Source: an uncultured Flavobacteriia bacterium (lineage in GTDB: Bacteria > Bacteroidota > Bacteroidia > Flavobacteriales_D > Crocinitomicaceae). From it: a stretch of 15,317 bases of DNA. Where the stretch lies: positions 1-15,317 of the forward strand of contig CAIYXD010000006.1 of the NCBI GenBank assembly GCA_903930085.1, read 5' to 3'. The translations under genes were made by a program, and so were the position numbers. Position 1 is the stretch's first letter; every line of letters starts with the position of its first letter. This document shows, piece by piece, positions 6,869-14,026 of this stretch. The notes under the pieces are model-generated. The model did not search any database. It was not told the origin of the DNA and saw only the letters and a list, made by a program, of their open reading frames with translations.

Positions 6869-6900
6869 AAAAAAACTCGAGTTGCGTATTTCGCAACTCG
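6869..6900 (-). terminator. Terminator-like hairpin oriented on the minus strand
   Basis: CGAGTTGCG (6878-6886) and CGCAACTCG (6892-6900) form a perfect 9-bp stem with a 5-nt loop. On the plus strand an A-run precedes the stem and TCAAAAC follows, so the U-tract of an intrinsic terminator exists only when read on the minus strand. Both flanking genes are on the plus strand. It may end an unannotated minus-strand RNA, or be a leader hairpin of the gene starting at 6970. Confidence 0.5.
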
Positions 6901-6969
6901 TCAAAACAACTTGCTGCATTCAGTTAGGTTAGAAGAGAATTAATCTGAAATATTTGTGAACTAAAAAAC

Positions 6970-8181
6970 ATGAATATGAAAACTAAAATTAAATTAATTC
7001 TACTCGTATCCGTTATCTGCAGTAAGCAACTGTTTGCGCAAGATAACGCACCAACAATTGCAGTTGCAAATCCAAATGTCAACAGCTTGACACAAAAACC
7101 AGCTATTCTAGCCAAAATGATTCGACTGGAATTGATTAAAATGGCGAAATACAAAGTTTACGATGAATTTGATATGGCCGATGCACTGAAAACAAATCCA
7201 GAATACACTACGGATTGCTACGGACAAAATTGCTTGGTAAAACTTGGAAAAGAACTAAATGTAGATTATGTATTGTGTGGAAGTTTTGATGGTTTGGGTA
7301 ATAAAATTGCTTTAACCCTAAAAATTGTAGACGTAAAAAACAAAACAATTTTCAAATCATCGGTTAAAGAATTTGACAACCAGGAATTGGAAGTACAACG
7401 TATGATTGAAATTCTATTAAAGGAAATGCATGGTGTTGAAGTTCCCAAAGACATCAACGATCGATTGGCTTTTAAAAATGAATTAATTACGTCAAATAAC
7501 ATTGGTAAAATCAATAATTCCGGTCCAAGAATAGGCGTTGCGTATCTTTTGGGATCTATGAACGAATTTGCTACGCGTCCAGAATCGCAAGGTGGTTTGG
7601 ATATTTTTCCTGCTGTAAGCATGATTGGATATCAAGTGGAAGGACAATATGTTGGAACGGAAAATTTTTCCGCTTTAGTAGAAGGGATTTTTAATGTTTC
7701 CGGATTGGAACAAGGTCAATTTATTCCTTCTATTACCATTATGAATGGGTTTAGATTCGGAAGTTCTGGCTGGGAATTTGCCTTTGGACCTGGTTTTAGT
7801 TTAAAGAAAACATCCAATGGTTTTTTTGATACGGATAATAAATTCGGATCAGACAACCGCTATTTTAATTCCAGTGATTGGTATAATTATGCACGTGAAA
7901 CGTATGGAACCGATCCACAGTATCTTGATGTAAATGGCAATTTCACAGCGCCACAGCCCTCCAAATTCTCTTCCGATTATAACTTCGATCAAAAGTTTGG
8001 CGATAAGCGCGGATCAACAAGTATTAGCACCATGTTTGTCTTTGCTTTTGGTCGAACATTCAGAGCTGGCGCATTAAACATCCCTGTAAATCTATTTTAT
8101 TCTTCACAAAAAAATGGTGGAATGGCTGGAATTAATGTTGGATTTAACGTTCAAAAAAGTAAGCGCACAATTAATAACTAA
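6970..8181 (+). CDS. Exported protein: TolB-N/CsgG-like domain plus probable outer-membrane beta part
   Basis: A signal peptide covers residues 1 to about 23 (basic start, hydrophobic core, QLFAQ). Residues 28-155 resemble the TolB N-terminal/CsgG/LpoB-like fold: an opening IAVANPN strand, then YKVYDEFDMADAL, a DCYGQNCLVKLGKELNVDYVLCGS segment carrying Cys83, Cys88 and Cys103, and an alternating strand TLKIVDVKNKTIF. This C-x4-C pattern before G-x-x-L-x-x-D-Y-V is, from memory, common in periplasmic proteins of this fold. From about 185 onward the sequence becomes a series of Gly/aromatic-rich amphipathic strands (GPRIGVAYLL, GFRFGSSGWEFAFGPGFS, GINVGFNV), suggesting an outer-membrane beta-sheet or small barrel. 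Function is unknown. The second ATG, at residue 3, is an equally possible start. The gene appears monocistronic, with a strong terminator behind it. Confidence 0.75.
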   Translation: MNMKTKIKLILLVSVICSKQLFAQDNAPTIAVANPNVNSLTQKPAILAKMIRLELIKMAKYKVYDEFDMADALKTNPEYTTDCYGQNCLVKLGKELNVDYVLCGSFDGLGNKIALTLKIVDVKNKTIFKSSVKEFDNQELEVQRMIEILLKEMHGVEVPKDINDRLAFKNELITSNNIGKINNSGPRIGVAYLLGSMNEFATRPESQGGLDIFPAVSMIGYQVEGQYVGTENFSALVEGIFNVSGLEQGQFIPSITIMNGFRFGSSGWEFAFGPGFSLKKTSNGFFDTDNKFGSDNRYFNSSDWYNYARETYGTDPQYLDVNGNFTAPQPSKFSSDYNFDQKFGDKRGSTSISTMFVFAFGRTFRAGALNIPVNLFYSSQKNGGMAGINVGFNVQKSKRTINN

Positions 8182-8207
8182 CGAGCATCTCGATACCTGC
8201 TAGTTAC

Positions 8208-8225
8208 ACAAATTTGGAAATTTGT
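8208..8225. repeat. AT-rich inverted repeat upstream of terminator
   Basis: ACAAATTT and AAATTTGT form a perfect 8-bp inverted repeat with a 2-nt centre. Each arm contains AAATTTG, one mismatch from the -7 consensus. It may be an operator or part of a promoter for the S9 peptidase gene. Confidence 0.45.
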
Positions 8226-8231
8226 ATTTAG

Positions 8232-8267
8232 GAAAGCTTCGTACATCGCGAAGCTTTCTTTATTTTT
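8232..8267 (+). terminator. Rho-independent terminator
   Basis: GAAAGCTTCG (8232-8241) and CGAAGCTTTC (8249-8258) form a perfect 10-bp stem with a 7-nt loop, followed by TTTATTTTT. This should end the transcript of the upstream exported-protein gene. The reverse strand has only a short A/T tract, so plus-strand termination is favoured. It ends just 17 nt before the next start codon. Confidence 0.85.
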
Positions 8268-8284
8268 ACAAAAAATCCTGAAAG

Positions 8285-10648
8285 ATGCATAGAATTCAAA
8301 ATTTTCACCTTTTACTTTTTTTGCTGATTTTCTCATTAAAATTGAATGGACAAATTATCCAAAACAATTCAAAATTAATCCTGAAGGAAATTATGAAAGG
8401 TGCCGAATTTATTGGGCACTCACCGGATAATATTGCATGGAGTTTTGATGGTCAATCCATTCTTTTTGATTGGAATCCTAAAAATGAACCCGGAAATAGT
8501 TCGTATTACTTTCCAATTGGCAAAGCAACAAATATTCCTGTAAAAGTTGATAAAGCACTTATTTTCCCCTATGACAAATCACAATCCGCTTTCTCCAAAA
8601 ATTACTATGAAATAGATGGCGCTTTGATTGAATTAGACAAAAAAACGAAGCAATCGCAACTTATTTACCAAAGCAATGATGCCATAGGTGCAATACAGCG
8701 GGGTAATTATGGTAATCTTGTGTTTTTTCAGCAGGGAATAAATCTCATGTGTTACAACGCGCAAATTGGTTCTTTCGTGCAAGTAACAAATTTCAGAAAA
8801 GGCGAAAATTCAGACAAAAAGATAGACTCAACCTATTGGATGAAAGAGGAAGTAGCACTTTTTAATTTCATTCAAGACAAAAACAACACGGAAAAATGGC
8901 GTAGGAATAATTCCGTAAAACACTTTAATTCCCCAAAAGATTTTTTCATCGGAAAACAGCAACTGGAAAATTTACAGATTCATCCGAATGGAACATTTAT
9001 TAGCTTTCGACTATCGACCTATCCAACGGAAGAAGAAACGCATGTGGAATACCATATTTCGTCCGACGGACACACTTTTACTTCGCCAGCAAGAAGTAAA
9101 GTCTCCGATGCAGATGCTGAACCAACGCACCGTCTAGGAATCTATTCGATTGCTTCCGATTCGGTTTATTTTGTGAATTTCTCCAAACTATCCGATATAC
9201 GCAAAAAACCAAGCTACCTGAATAATAGTGAACCGTATGCTTCCGATCGAAAAATTGTGATGCACCAACTTCAATTTGCAAAAGATTCTTCCCGCGCCAT
9301 TTGTGACATTCGTTCCTATGACAATAAAGACCGCTGGATTGTTTTAATCGATTTAAAAACTGGAAATGTGAAGGAATTAGACCACCAAATGGATGAAGCT
9401 TGGATTGGTGGACCTGGAATTTCAGGATGGAATACAGAAGATGTTCCTCTCGGCTGGTTGAACGATGGTAAAACCATTTATTTTCAATCCGAACAAAGCG
9501 GCTATTCGCACTTATATACGTATTCTCTTTCCACAAGAGAAAAAAAACAGTTGACAAGTGGGAAATGGGAAATCTACGACCTTTCTCTTTCGTTGGATGG
9601 AAAAAGTTTTTACATTACAGGAAATAGATCGCATCCGGGCAACAGAGATTTCCTGCGCTACGATATTGCCGCACAAAAAATAGTTCCAATCTTAACAAAA
9701 GATGGCTACCACCAAGTTTCCCTTTCACCGGATGAAAAAACACTTGCTGTTCGGTTTTCAACTAAAAATAAACCGTGGGAATTGTATACCGCTCCAACTA
9801 TTGCCAATGCAGAACTTTCGAAAATAACCAATTCAACGACAGCAGAATTTAATGCGTATACTTGGAAAGAGCCGGAAGTAATTACGTTTCAAGGTTCTGA
9901 TGGAAAGGAAGTCTATGCGCGCTTATATAATCCTGGAAACACTAAAAATAAAGCAGCGGTTATTTTTGTGCACGGTGCAGGATATTTGCAGAATGCACAC
10001 AATTACTGGAGTACTTACCACCGGGAATATATGTTCCATAATTTATTGGTTGACAATGGATTTACGGTTTTAGATATTGATTACCGCGGAAGTGAGGGAT
10101 ATGGTAGAGATTACAGAACTGCGATTTACCGAAACATGGGCGGACAAGATCTGCAAGACAATATCGCAGGAAAAGAGTATTTAATTCGTCAACTCGGAAT
10201 CGATTCCAACCGAGTAGGAATTTATGGTGGATCTTATGGCGGATTCATAACCTTGATGGCAATGCTAAAAACGCCTGGAGAATTTGCTTGTGGCGCGGCG
10301 CTGCGTTCTGTAACAGATTGGGCGCATTACAACCACGAATACACAAGTAATATTTTAAATTATCCAACGACAGATCCGGAAGCATACAAGAAAAGTTCTC
10401 CGATTTATTATGCGAAAAATTTAGAAGGAAAATTGCTACTCCTACATGGCATGGTGGACGACAACGTACAATTTCAAGATGTTGTGCGTCTAAGCCAACG
10501 TTTTATCGAACTGGAAAAGGAAAACTGGGAATTAGCTGTTTTTCCTGTCGAAGCACATGGTTTCAAAAAAAGCACCTCCTGGAACGATGAATACCGCAGA
10601 ATCTATGAATTATTTTATTCGGAGTTACTATTGAAACACGCAAAATGA
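8285..10648 (+). CDS. S9-family prolyl oligopeptidase / dipeptidyl peptidase IV-like
   Basis: This is a 787-residue serine exopeptidase of the DPP-IV/prolyl oligopeptidase class, expected to release dipeptides, probably after proline, from peptides outside the cytoplasm. A signal peptide occupies residues 1 to about 22. Residues 30-540 fit the beta-propeller domain, with repeated strands such as SWSFDG-, HPNGTF- and SPDEKTL-like units. The alpha/beta-hydrolase domain follows from about 545 (VIFVHGAGY). The catalytic triad is visible: Ser650 in GGSYGG, Asp725 in HGMVDDNV, and His758 in EAHGF. A paired Glu in the propeller (WMKEEVALF) may correspond to the substrate N-terminus anchor of DPP-IV, but the flanking motif is not canonical, so the S9B versus S9C placement is uncertain. 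It overlaps the downstream GNAT gene by 4 nt. Confidence 0.93.
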   Translation: MHRIQNFHLLLFLLIFSLKLNGQIIQNNSKLILKEIMKGAEFIGHSPDNIAWSFDGQSILFDWNPKNEPGNSSYYFPIGKATNIPVKVDKALIFPYDKSQSAFSKNYYEIDGALIELDKKTKQSQLIYQSNDAIGAIQRGNYGNLVFFQQGINLMCYNAQIGSFVQVTNFRKGENSDKKIDSTYWMKEEVALFNFIQDKNNTEKWRRNNSVKHFNSPKDFFIGKQQLENLQIHPNGTFISFRLSTYPTEEETHVEYHISSDGHTFTSPARSKVSDADAEPTHRLGIYSIASDSVYFVNFSKLSDIRKKPSYLNNSEPYASDRKIVMHQLQFAKDSSRAICDIRSYDNKDRWIVLIDLKTGNVKELDHQMDEAWIGGPGISGWNTEDVPLGWLNDGKTIYFQSEQSGYSHLYTYSLSTREKKQLTSGKWEIYDLSLSLDGKSFYITGNRSHPGNRDFLRYDIAAQKIVPILTKDGYHQVSLSPDEKTLAVRFSTKNKPWELYTAPTIANAELSKITNSTTAEFNAYTWKEPEVITFQGSDGKEVYARLYNPGNTKNKAAVIFVHGAGYLQNAHNYWSTYHREYMFHNLLVDNGFTVLDIDYRGSEGYGRDYRTAIYRNMGGQDLQDNIAGKEYLIRQLGIDSNRVGIYGGSYGGFITLMAMLKTPGEFACGAALRSVTDWAHYNHEYTSNILNYPTTDPEAYKKSSPIYYAKNLEGKLLLLHGMVDDNVQFQDVVRLSQRFIELEKENWELAVFPVEAHGFKKSTSWNDEYRRIYELFYSELLLKHAK

Positions 10649-11085
10649 ATATACGAGAACTAACAGAAAAATCAGAAATGTTGCCATACATTGGTGTTTT
10701 GCAAGAATTATATCCTTCCTTGACACTAGAAGATTACGAACAAAATCTTACGGAAATGCTTCCCAATAATAACTATTCTCAAGTTGCTGTTTTTGATGGT
10801 GAAAACTGCCTTGGAATTGCCGGGATTTGGATTGGAACGAAACTATGGTGTGGGAAATACCTCGAGATTGACAACTTGGTTGTTTCGGATAAATTCCGTT
10901 CCAAAGGCGTTGGTAAATTATTGTTCGACTATATTTCTAAAAAAGCAAAAGCGGAAAATTGCTCCATGATGGCTTTAGATTCGTATACCAGCAATTTTAA
11001 AGCACATAAATTCTTTTACAACGAAGGATTTTCGCCCAAAGGATTCCATTTTATACATATTTTAAACGAAGATATGATCCGTTAA
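10645..11085 (+). CDS. GNAT-family N-acetyltransferase
   Basis: This 146-residue cytoplasmic protein of the Gcn5-related N-acetyltransferase superfamily transfers acetyl from acetyl-CoA to an amine. The acetyl-CoA-binding motif A is clear: a beta strand IDNLVV (75-80), then SDKFRSKGVGKLLFDYI with the pyrophosphate loop RSKGVG at 85-90. The later SYTSNFKAHKFFYNEGF segment is the usual motif B/C region. Its substrate cannot be told from sequence. The ATG sits in the ATGA overlap with the S9 peptidase stop codon, so the two are translationally coupled and share a transcript. Confidence 0.92.
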   Translation: MNIRELTEKSEMLPYIGVLQELYPSLTLEDYEQNLTEMLPNNNYSQVAVFDGENCLGIAGIWIGTKLWCGKYLEIDNLVVSDKFRSKGVGKLLFDYISKKAKAENCSMMALDSYTSNFKAHKFFYNEGFSPKGFHFIHILNEDMIR

Positions 11086-11136
11086 ACGCAAATTGTTTTT
11101 CATACTATCAAAAAGTTAGAATACTAAAAAAAAGAG

Positions 11137-11144
11137 TACTTTAG
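11137..11144 (+). promoter_or_regulatory. Weak candidate -7 element of the M1 peptidase gene
   Basis: TACTTTAG matches TAnnTTTG except at one position and lies 17 nt before the ATG at 11162. No good TTTG element is seen 17-23 nt upstream. The gene could instead be read from the upstream S9-GNAT transcript, since no terminator is visible in the 76-nt gap. Confidence 0.3.
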
Positions 11145-11161
11145 AATTCTCAAACGTAACT

Positions 11162-13141
11162 ATGAAAAATACTTTAACTTTTATCCTATTCATTACGTGC
11201 TCTACTTTCTTGTTTGCACAAAAAGAAAACGCAACGCACTGTTCTAAAAGAGATCATGCAAGTCCATTTCTACAAAAAAGTGCAACCCTTACAATTGCAC
11301 AAATCAGTGAAACGGAAAAATATAATATTCACTTCTATTCTTTGGATCTTTCCATGAATAATCTCGTTACAACGGTTGCTGGAACAGTAGAAATTCATGC
11401 TAAAGCAACTGTTTTCTTGGATTCTGCCTTGTTTGAATTATTTTCAACGATGGCAATTTCACAAGTTCGTGTTAATGGAAATCCCGTTACGTATTCCAGA
11501 ATTGGCACTGCAGTAAAAGCTCCTGTTAATGCTTCTACAGGTCAAAATTTCATTATTTCAATCGATTACAACGGAACACCGCCAACAGCAGCAACGAATC
11601 CACTTGGCGGCTCCGGAATGACAAATGCAACTTCTCCAAGTTGGGGAAATCGAGTAACTTGGTCGCTTTCTGAGCCTTTTTCAGCATACGAATGGTGGCC
11701 GTGTAAACAATCTTTGTCCGACAAAGCAGATAGTGTTGCCGTGAAAGTAACCGTTCCGAATAATTGTAAAGCGGGTTCAAATGGTTTACTGGAAAATACG
11801 GTTGATCTTGGAAATGGAACAACGCGTTACGAATGGAAACACCGCCATTCTATTGATTATTATTTGATTTCTGTTGCAGTAGCGAAATACGTTGAATATA
11901 CAATTTATGCAAATCCAGTCGGTGCAAGCGCACCAATCATGATTCAAAATTATATCTACGATAATCCGGCAACCTTACCTAATTTCCAAACTGAAATTGA
12001 TGAAACAGTTGATTTTCTAGAACTTTTCTCTGATTTATATGGAATGTATCCTTTTGAAGACGAAAAATATGGTCACTGCATGGCGCCGATTTCCGGAGGA
12101 ATGGAACACCAAACCATGACTTCACAAGGATTTTTTGAAAAAGGTTTAACGGCGCATGAACTTGGTCACCAATGGTGGGGAAATAACGTTACGTGCGGAT
12201 CATGGGCAGACATTTGGGTAAACGAAGGATTCGCTTCTTACAGTGAATACTTGATGCTTGAAAATCTTTATCCTGCGGAGAAAAATCAACACATGTTGGA
12301 TGTCCACACAAATGTTATGTCGCAGCCTGCAGGAAGTGTTTACGTGCTAGATAGTTTAAACGAAGGGCGGATTTTTAGCGGAAGATTAACGTACGACAAA
12401 GGAGCTTCCATCATTCATACCATGCGTTTCATTTTGAATAATGATGTAAATTTCTTTCAAGCTTTAAAAAATTACCAGATTCAATATGCCGATAGTGTTG
12501 CGAAAGGAATCCATGTGAAAGCAGCTTTAGAAGCACAAAGTGGTTTAGATTTAACAGATTTGTTCGACGAATGGTATTTTGGGCAAGGTTACCCAACCTA
12601 TTCTGCGCGTTGGAATTCCGTTGGGACAAATCTCCTACTCGAAATAACACACACCGGTTCTGCAGCATCTATTACACCGCTTTTTACCAATCCACTGGAA
12701 GTTAAATTTTCGAGAGCAGGAATGAGCGATACCGTAATTCGTTTGGATATAAATGCAAATTTGAAGCAATTCTATTTTGAAAATATTGGAGATGTCAGCG
12801 CGCTGATTTCCTTGGATCCAAACAATTGGATTGTGAATAAAGTTGGGGCAATCGTAGAAGATGTAAATTTTATATCTGTTTCCGGAATTTTGGATGAAGC
12901 ACAAAATAACGCCATACAGCTCTTTCCAAATCCGTCCACTGGTAGTATTTCGATTGTTGGCAATTTCACAGGAAATGCAGAACTTACACTAATTTCTTCC
13001 CAAGGCTCAAAAGTATTCTCTGAAATGGTGAACGCACATGCTGTTTTGGATATTTCTGCGTTGAAATCGGGGATTTACTTTGTTGAATTGAAGGTGCGAG
13101 AAAGTGGGGAAATGAATCGCTTTAAGCTGCTTGTAAAATAA
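11162..13141 (+). CDS. M1-family zinc aminopeptidase with T9SS sorting domain
   Basis: This is a 659-residue secreted zinc metallopeptidase of family M1 that removes N-terminal residues from peptides. A signal peptide (1 to about 20, ending FLFAQ) is followed by the N-terminal beta domain. In the catalytic domain the zinc site is HELGH (His332, Glu333, His336) with Glu355 in NEGF, the spacing typical of M1. The N-terminus-recognition motif is GGMEH (312-316) rather than the common GxMEN. Tyr411 in LTYDKG is the expected transition-state tyrosine. Residues 584-659 are a type A T9SS sorting domain: IQLFPNPSTG, a strand-rich middle, LDISALKSGIYFVEL, and a basic FKLLVK end. The product should therefore cross the outer membrane and be released or surface-anchored. 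It is convergent with the M15 gene, 14 nt away. Confidence 0.95.
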   Translation: MKNTLTFILFITCSTFLFAQKENATHCSKRDHASPFLQKSATLTIAQISETEKYNIHFYSLDLSMNNLVTTVAGTVEIHAKATVFLDSALFELFSTMAISQVRVNGNPVTYSRIGTAVKAPVNASTGQNFIISIDYNGTPPTAATNPLGGSGMTNATSPSWGNRVTWSLSEPFSAYEWWPCKQSLSDKADSVAVKVTVPNNCKAGSNGLLENTVDLGNGTTRYEWKHRHSIDYYLISVAVAKYVEYTIYANPVGASAPIMIQNYIYDNPATLPNFQTEIDETVDFLELFSDLYGMYPFEDEKYGHCMAPISGGMEHQTMTSQGFFEKGLTAHELGHQWWGNNVTCGSWADIWVNEGFASYSEYLMLENLYPAEKNQHMLDVHTNVMSQPAGSVYVLDSLNEGRIFSGRLTYDKGASIIHTMRFILNNDVNFFQALKNYQIQYADSVAKGIHVKAALEAQSGLDLTDLFDEWYFGQGYPTYSARWNSVGTNLLLEITHTGSAASITPLFTNPLEVKFSRAGMSDTVIRLDINANLKQFYFENIGDVSALISLDPNNWIVNKVGAIVEDVNFISVSGILDEAQNNAIQLFPNPSTGSISIVGNFTGNAELTLISSQGSKVFSEMVNAHAVLDISALKSGIYFVELKVRESGEMNRFKLLVK

Positions 13142-13155
13142 GTTAGAAAAAGGAA

Positions 13156-13944
13156 TCAGAATTCTTCTTTTACGCTTTGGTATATCAAACTTGCTTCTGC
13201 GCGAGAACAAGCATTGAAATGCCACCATTCGGTTGGAAGATTTCGGAATTTTTGGTGGCGCATAACCTGCCGAAGTAAATTTCTATTTTCAACTTGGAGT
13301 TTCGTTAATTCACCACTTGCAAGAAATTTAGCTTCCAAACTTGGGTAGGCTATTTCTCGAATATCATCAAATCCAGCTCCCATATCCAGCGCTATTCCTT
13401 TTGAATCACAAATGGTAAGGTCTACTGCAGCGCCAAAATTGTGTAGACTTTTATGTTTCGGATTGGAAATAAACTTACCGCGTTCCTTTGCAGGAATAGA
13501 ATCAAGCGCGTTCCACATTTTCCATTGCACACTTTCTGGTCGTGCGGCATCGTATACTAGCAAGTGCAAAGTGGGATTTAATTTTGTCAAATAATCCTGA
13601 CAATTGGACAAGCGTGCTGCAACTTCCTGTTGTAAAAATGCACGATCCAATTTTTCATACAAGACAATTTTCATGAAATTATCCGCTGTTGCATACTTCA
13701 AATCTACAAAAATAGCCTTGTTTACTGTTTGAATATCGACTAGATTATAAACCAAAAGAAAAGAATCCCGTTTTTTTGAATCGATTTCCCGTAACTTTTG
13801 AATCGAATCCTTGGCAGCTTTGGAACTATCTTGCAGTTGATTTTTTTCAGAATCCGCAATTCCTTTAACGGCATTTGAATCTGCAGAAATATCGGTGCAA
13901 GAAGCTGCAATACACACGAGAAAAAAACAGACAATCCATTTCAT
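13156..13944 (-). CDS. Lipoprotein D-alanyl-D-alanine dipeptidase (M15D, VanX/DdpX-like)
   Basis: This is a 262-residue zinc D,D-dipeptidase related to VanX and DdpX, which split D-Ala-D-Ala. The N-terminus is a lipoprotein signal with a lipobox-like AAS-Cys16, so the enzyme is probably anchored facing the periplasm. Residues 20-62 are a charged, probably helical linker. The catalytic part has VDLKYATADNF (80-90), the conserved Arg135 in YDAARPESVQ, zinc ligands His168 and Asp175 in SLHNFGAAVDL, catalytic Glu239 and ligand His242 in EWWHFN. All expected active-site residues are present. With no vanH or vanA-like gene nearby, a role in peptidoglycan turnover or D-Ala-D-Ala scavenging is more likely than glycopeptide resistance. 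It is divergent from the aminotransferase gene. Confidence 0.9.
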   Translation of the reverse strand: MKWIVCFFLVCIAASCTDISADSNAVKGIADSEKNQLQDSSKAAKDSIQKLREIDSKKRDSFLLVYNLVDIQTVNKAIFVDLKYATADNFMKIVLYEKLDRAFLQQEVAARLSNCQDYLTKLNPTLHLLVYDAARPESVQWKMWNALDSIPAKERGKFISNPKHKSLHNFGAAVDLTICDSKGIALDMGAGFDDIREIAYPSLEAKFLASGELTKLQVENRNLLRQVMRHQKFRNLPTEWWHFNACSRAEASLIYQSVKEEF

Positions 13945-13998
13945 ATCTCAAAGATCGAAAAAGAAATGAAAAGAGGGATAGAATTTCAACATTTGAAG

Positions 13999-14009
13999 TA
14001 AATTTGCAC
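13999..14009 (+). promoter_or_regulatory. Candidate -7 promoter element of the aminotransferase gene
   Basis: TAAATTTGCAC is a perfect match to TAnnTTTG and is identical over 11 bases to the element before nuoA. It lies 17 nt before the ATG at 14027, so the leader would be only about 10-15 nt. No clear TTTG -33 element is seen in the A/G-rich DNA upstream. Confidence 0.55.
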
Positions 14010-14026
14010 AACTAACAAAGAATATT

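Noticed and set aside
6924..7154. 76-residue hydrophobic minus-strand frame opposite the start of the exported-protein gene
   Set aside because: Its hydrophobicity is the reverse reading of a signal peptide and AT-rich codons, and no ribosome binding site was seen. It lies just upstream of the minus-oriented hairpin, so it is kept only as a remote possibility.
9078..9557. 159-residue minus-strand frame inside the S9 peptidase gene
   Set aside because: It lies wholly within a well-supported gene on the other strand and has no recognisable domain; a shadow frame.
13142..13160. Bidirectional terminator between the M1 and M15 genes
   Set aside because: The 14-nt gap has no GC stem; the AGAATTCT palindrome nearby lies inside the M15 coding end.
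13156..13944. Glycopeptide-resistance (van) cluster
   Set aside because: Only the VanX-like dipeptidase is present; no VanH dehydrogenase, ligase or two-component system lies near it.
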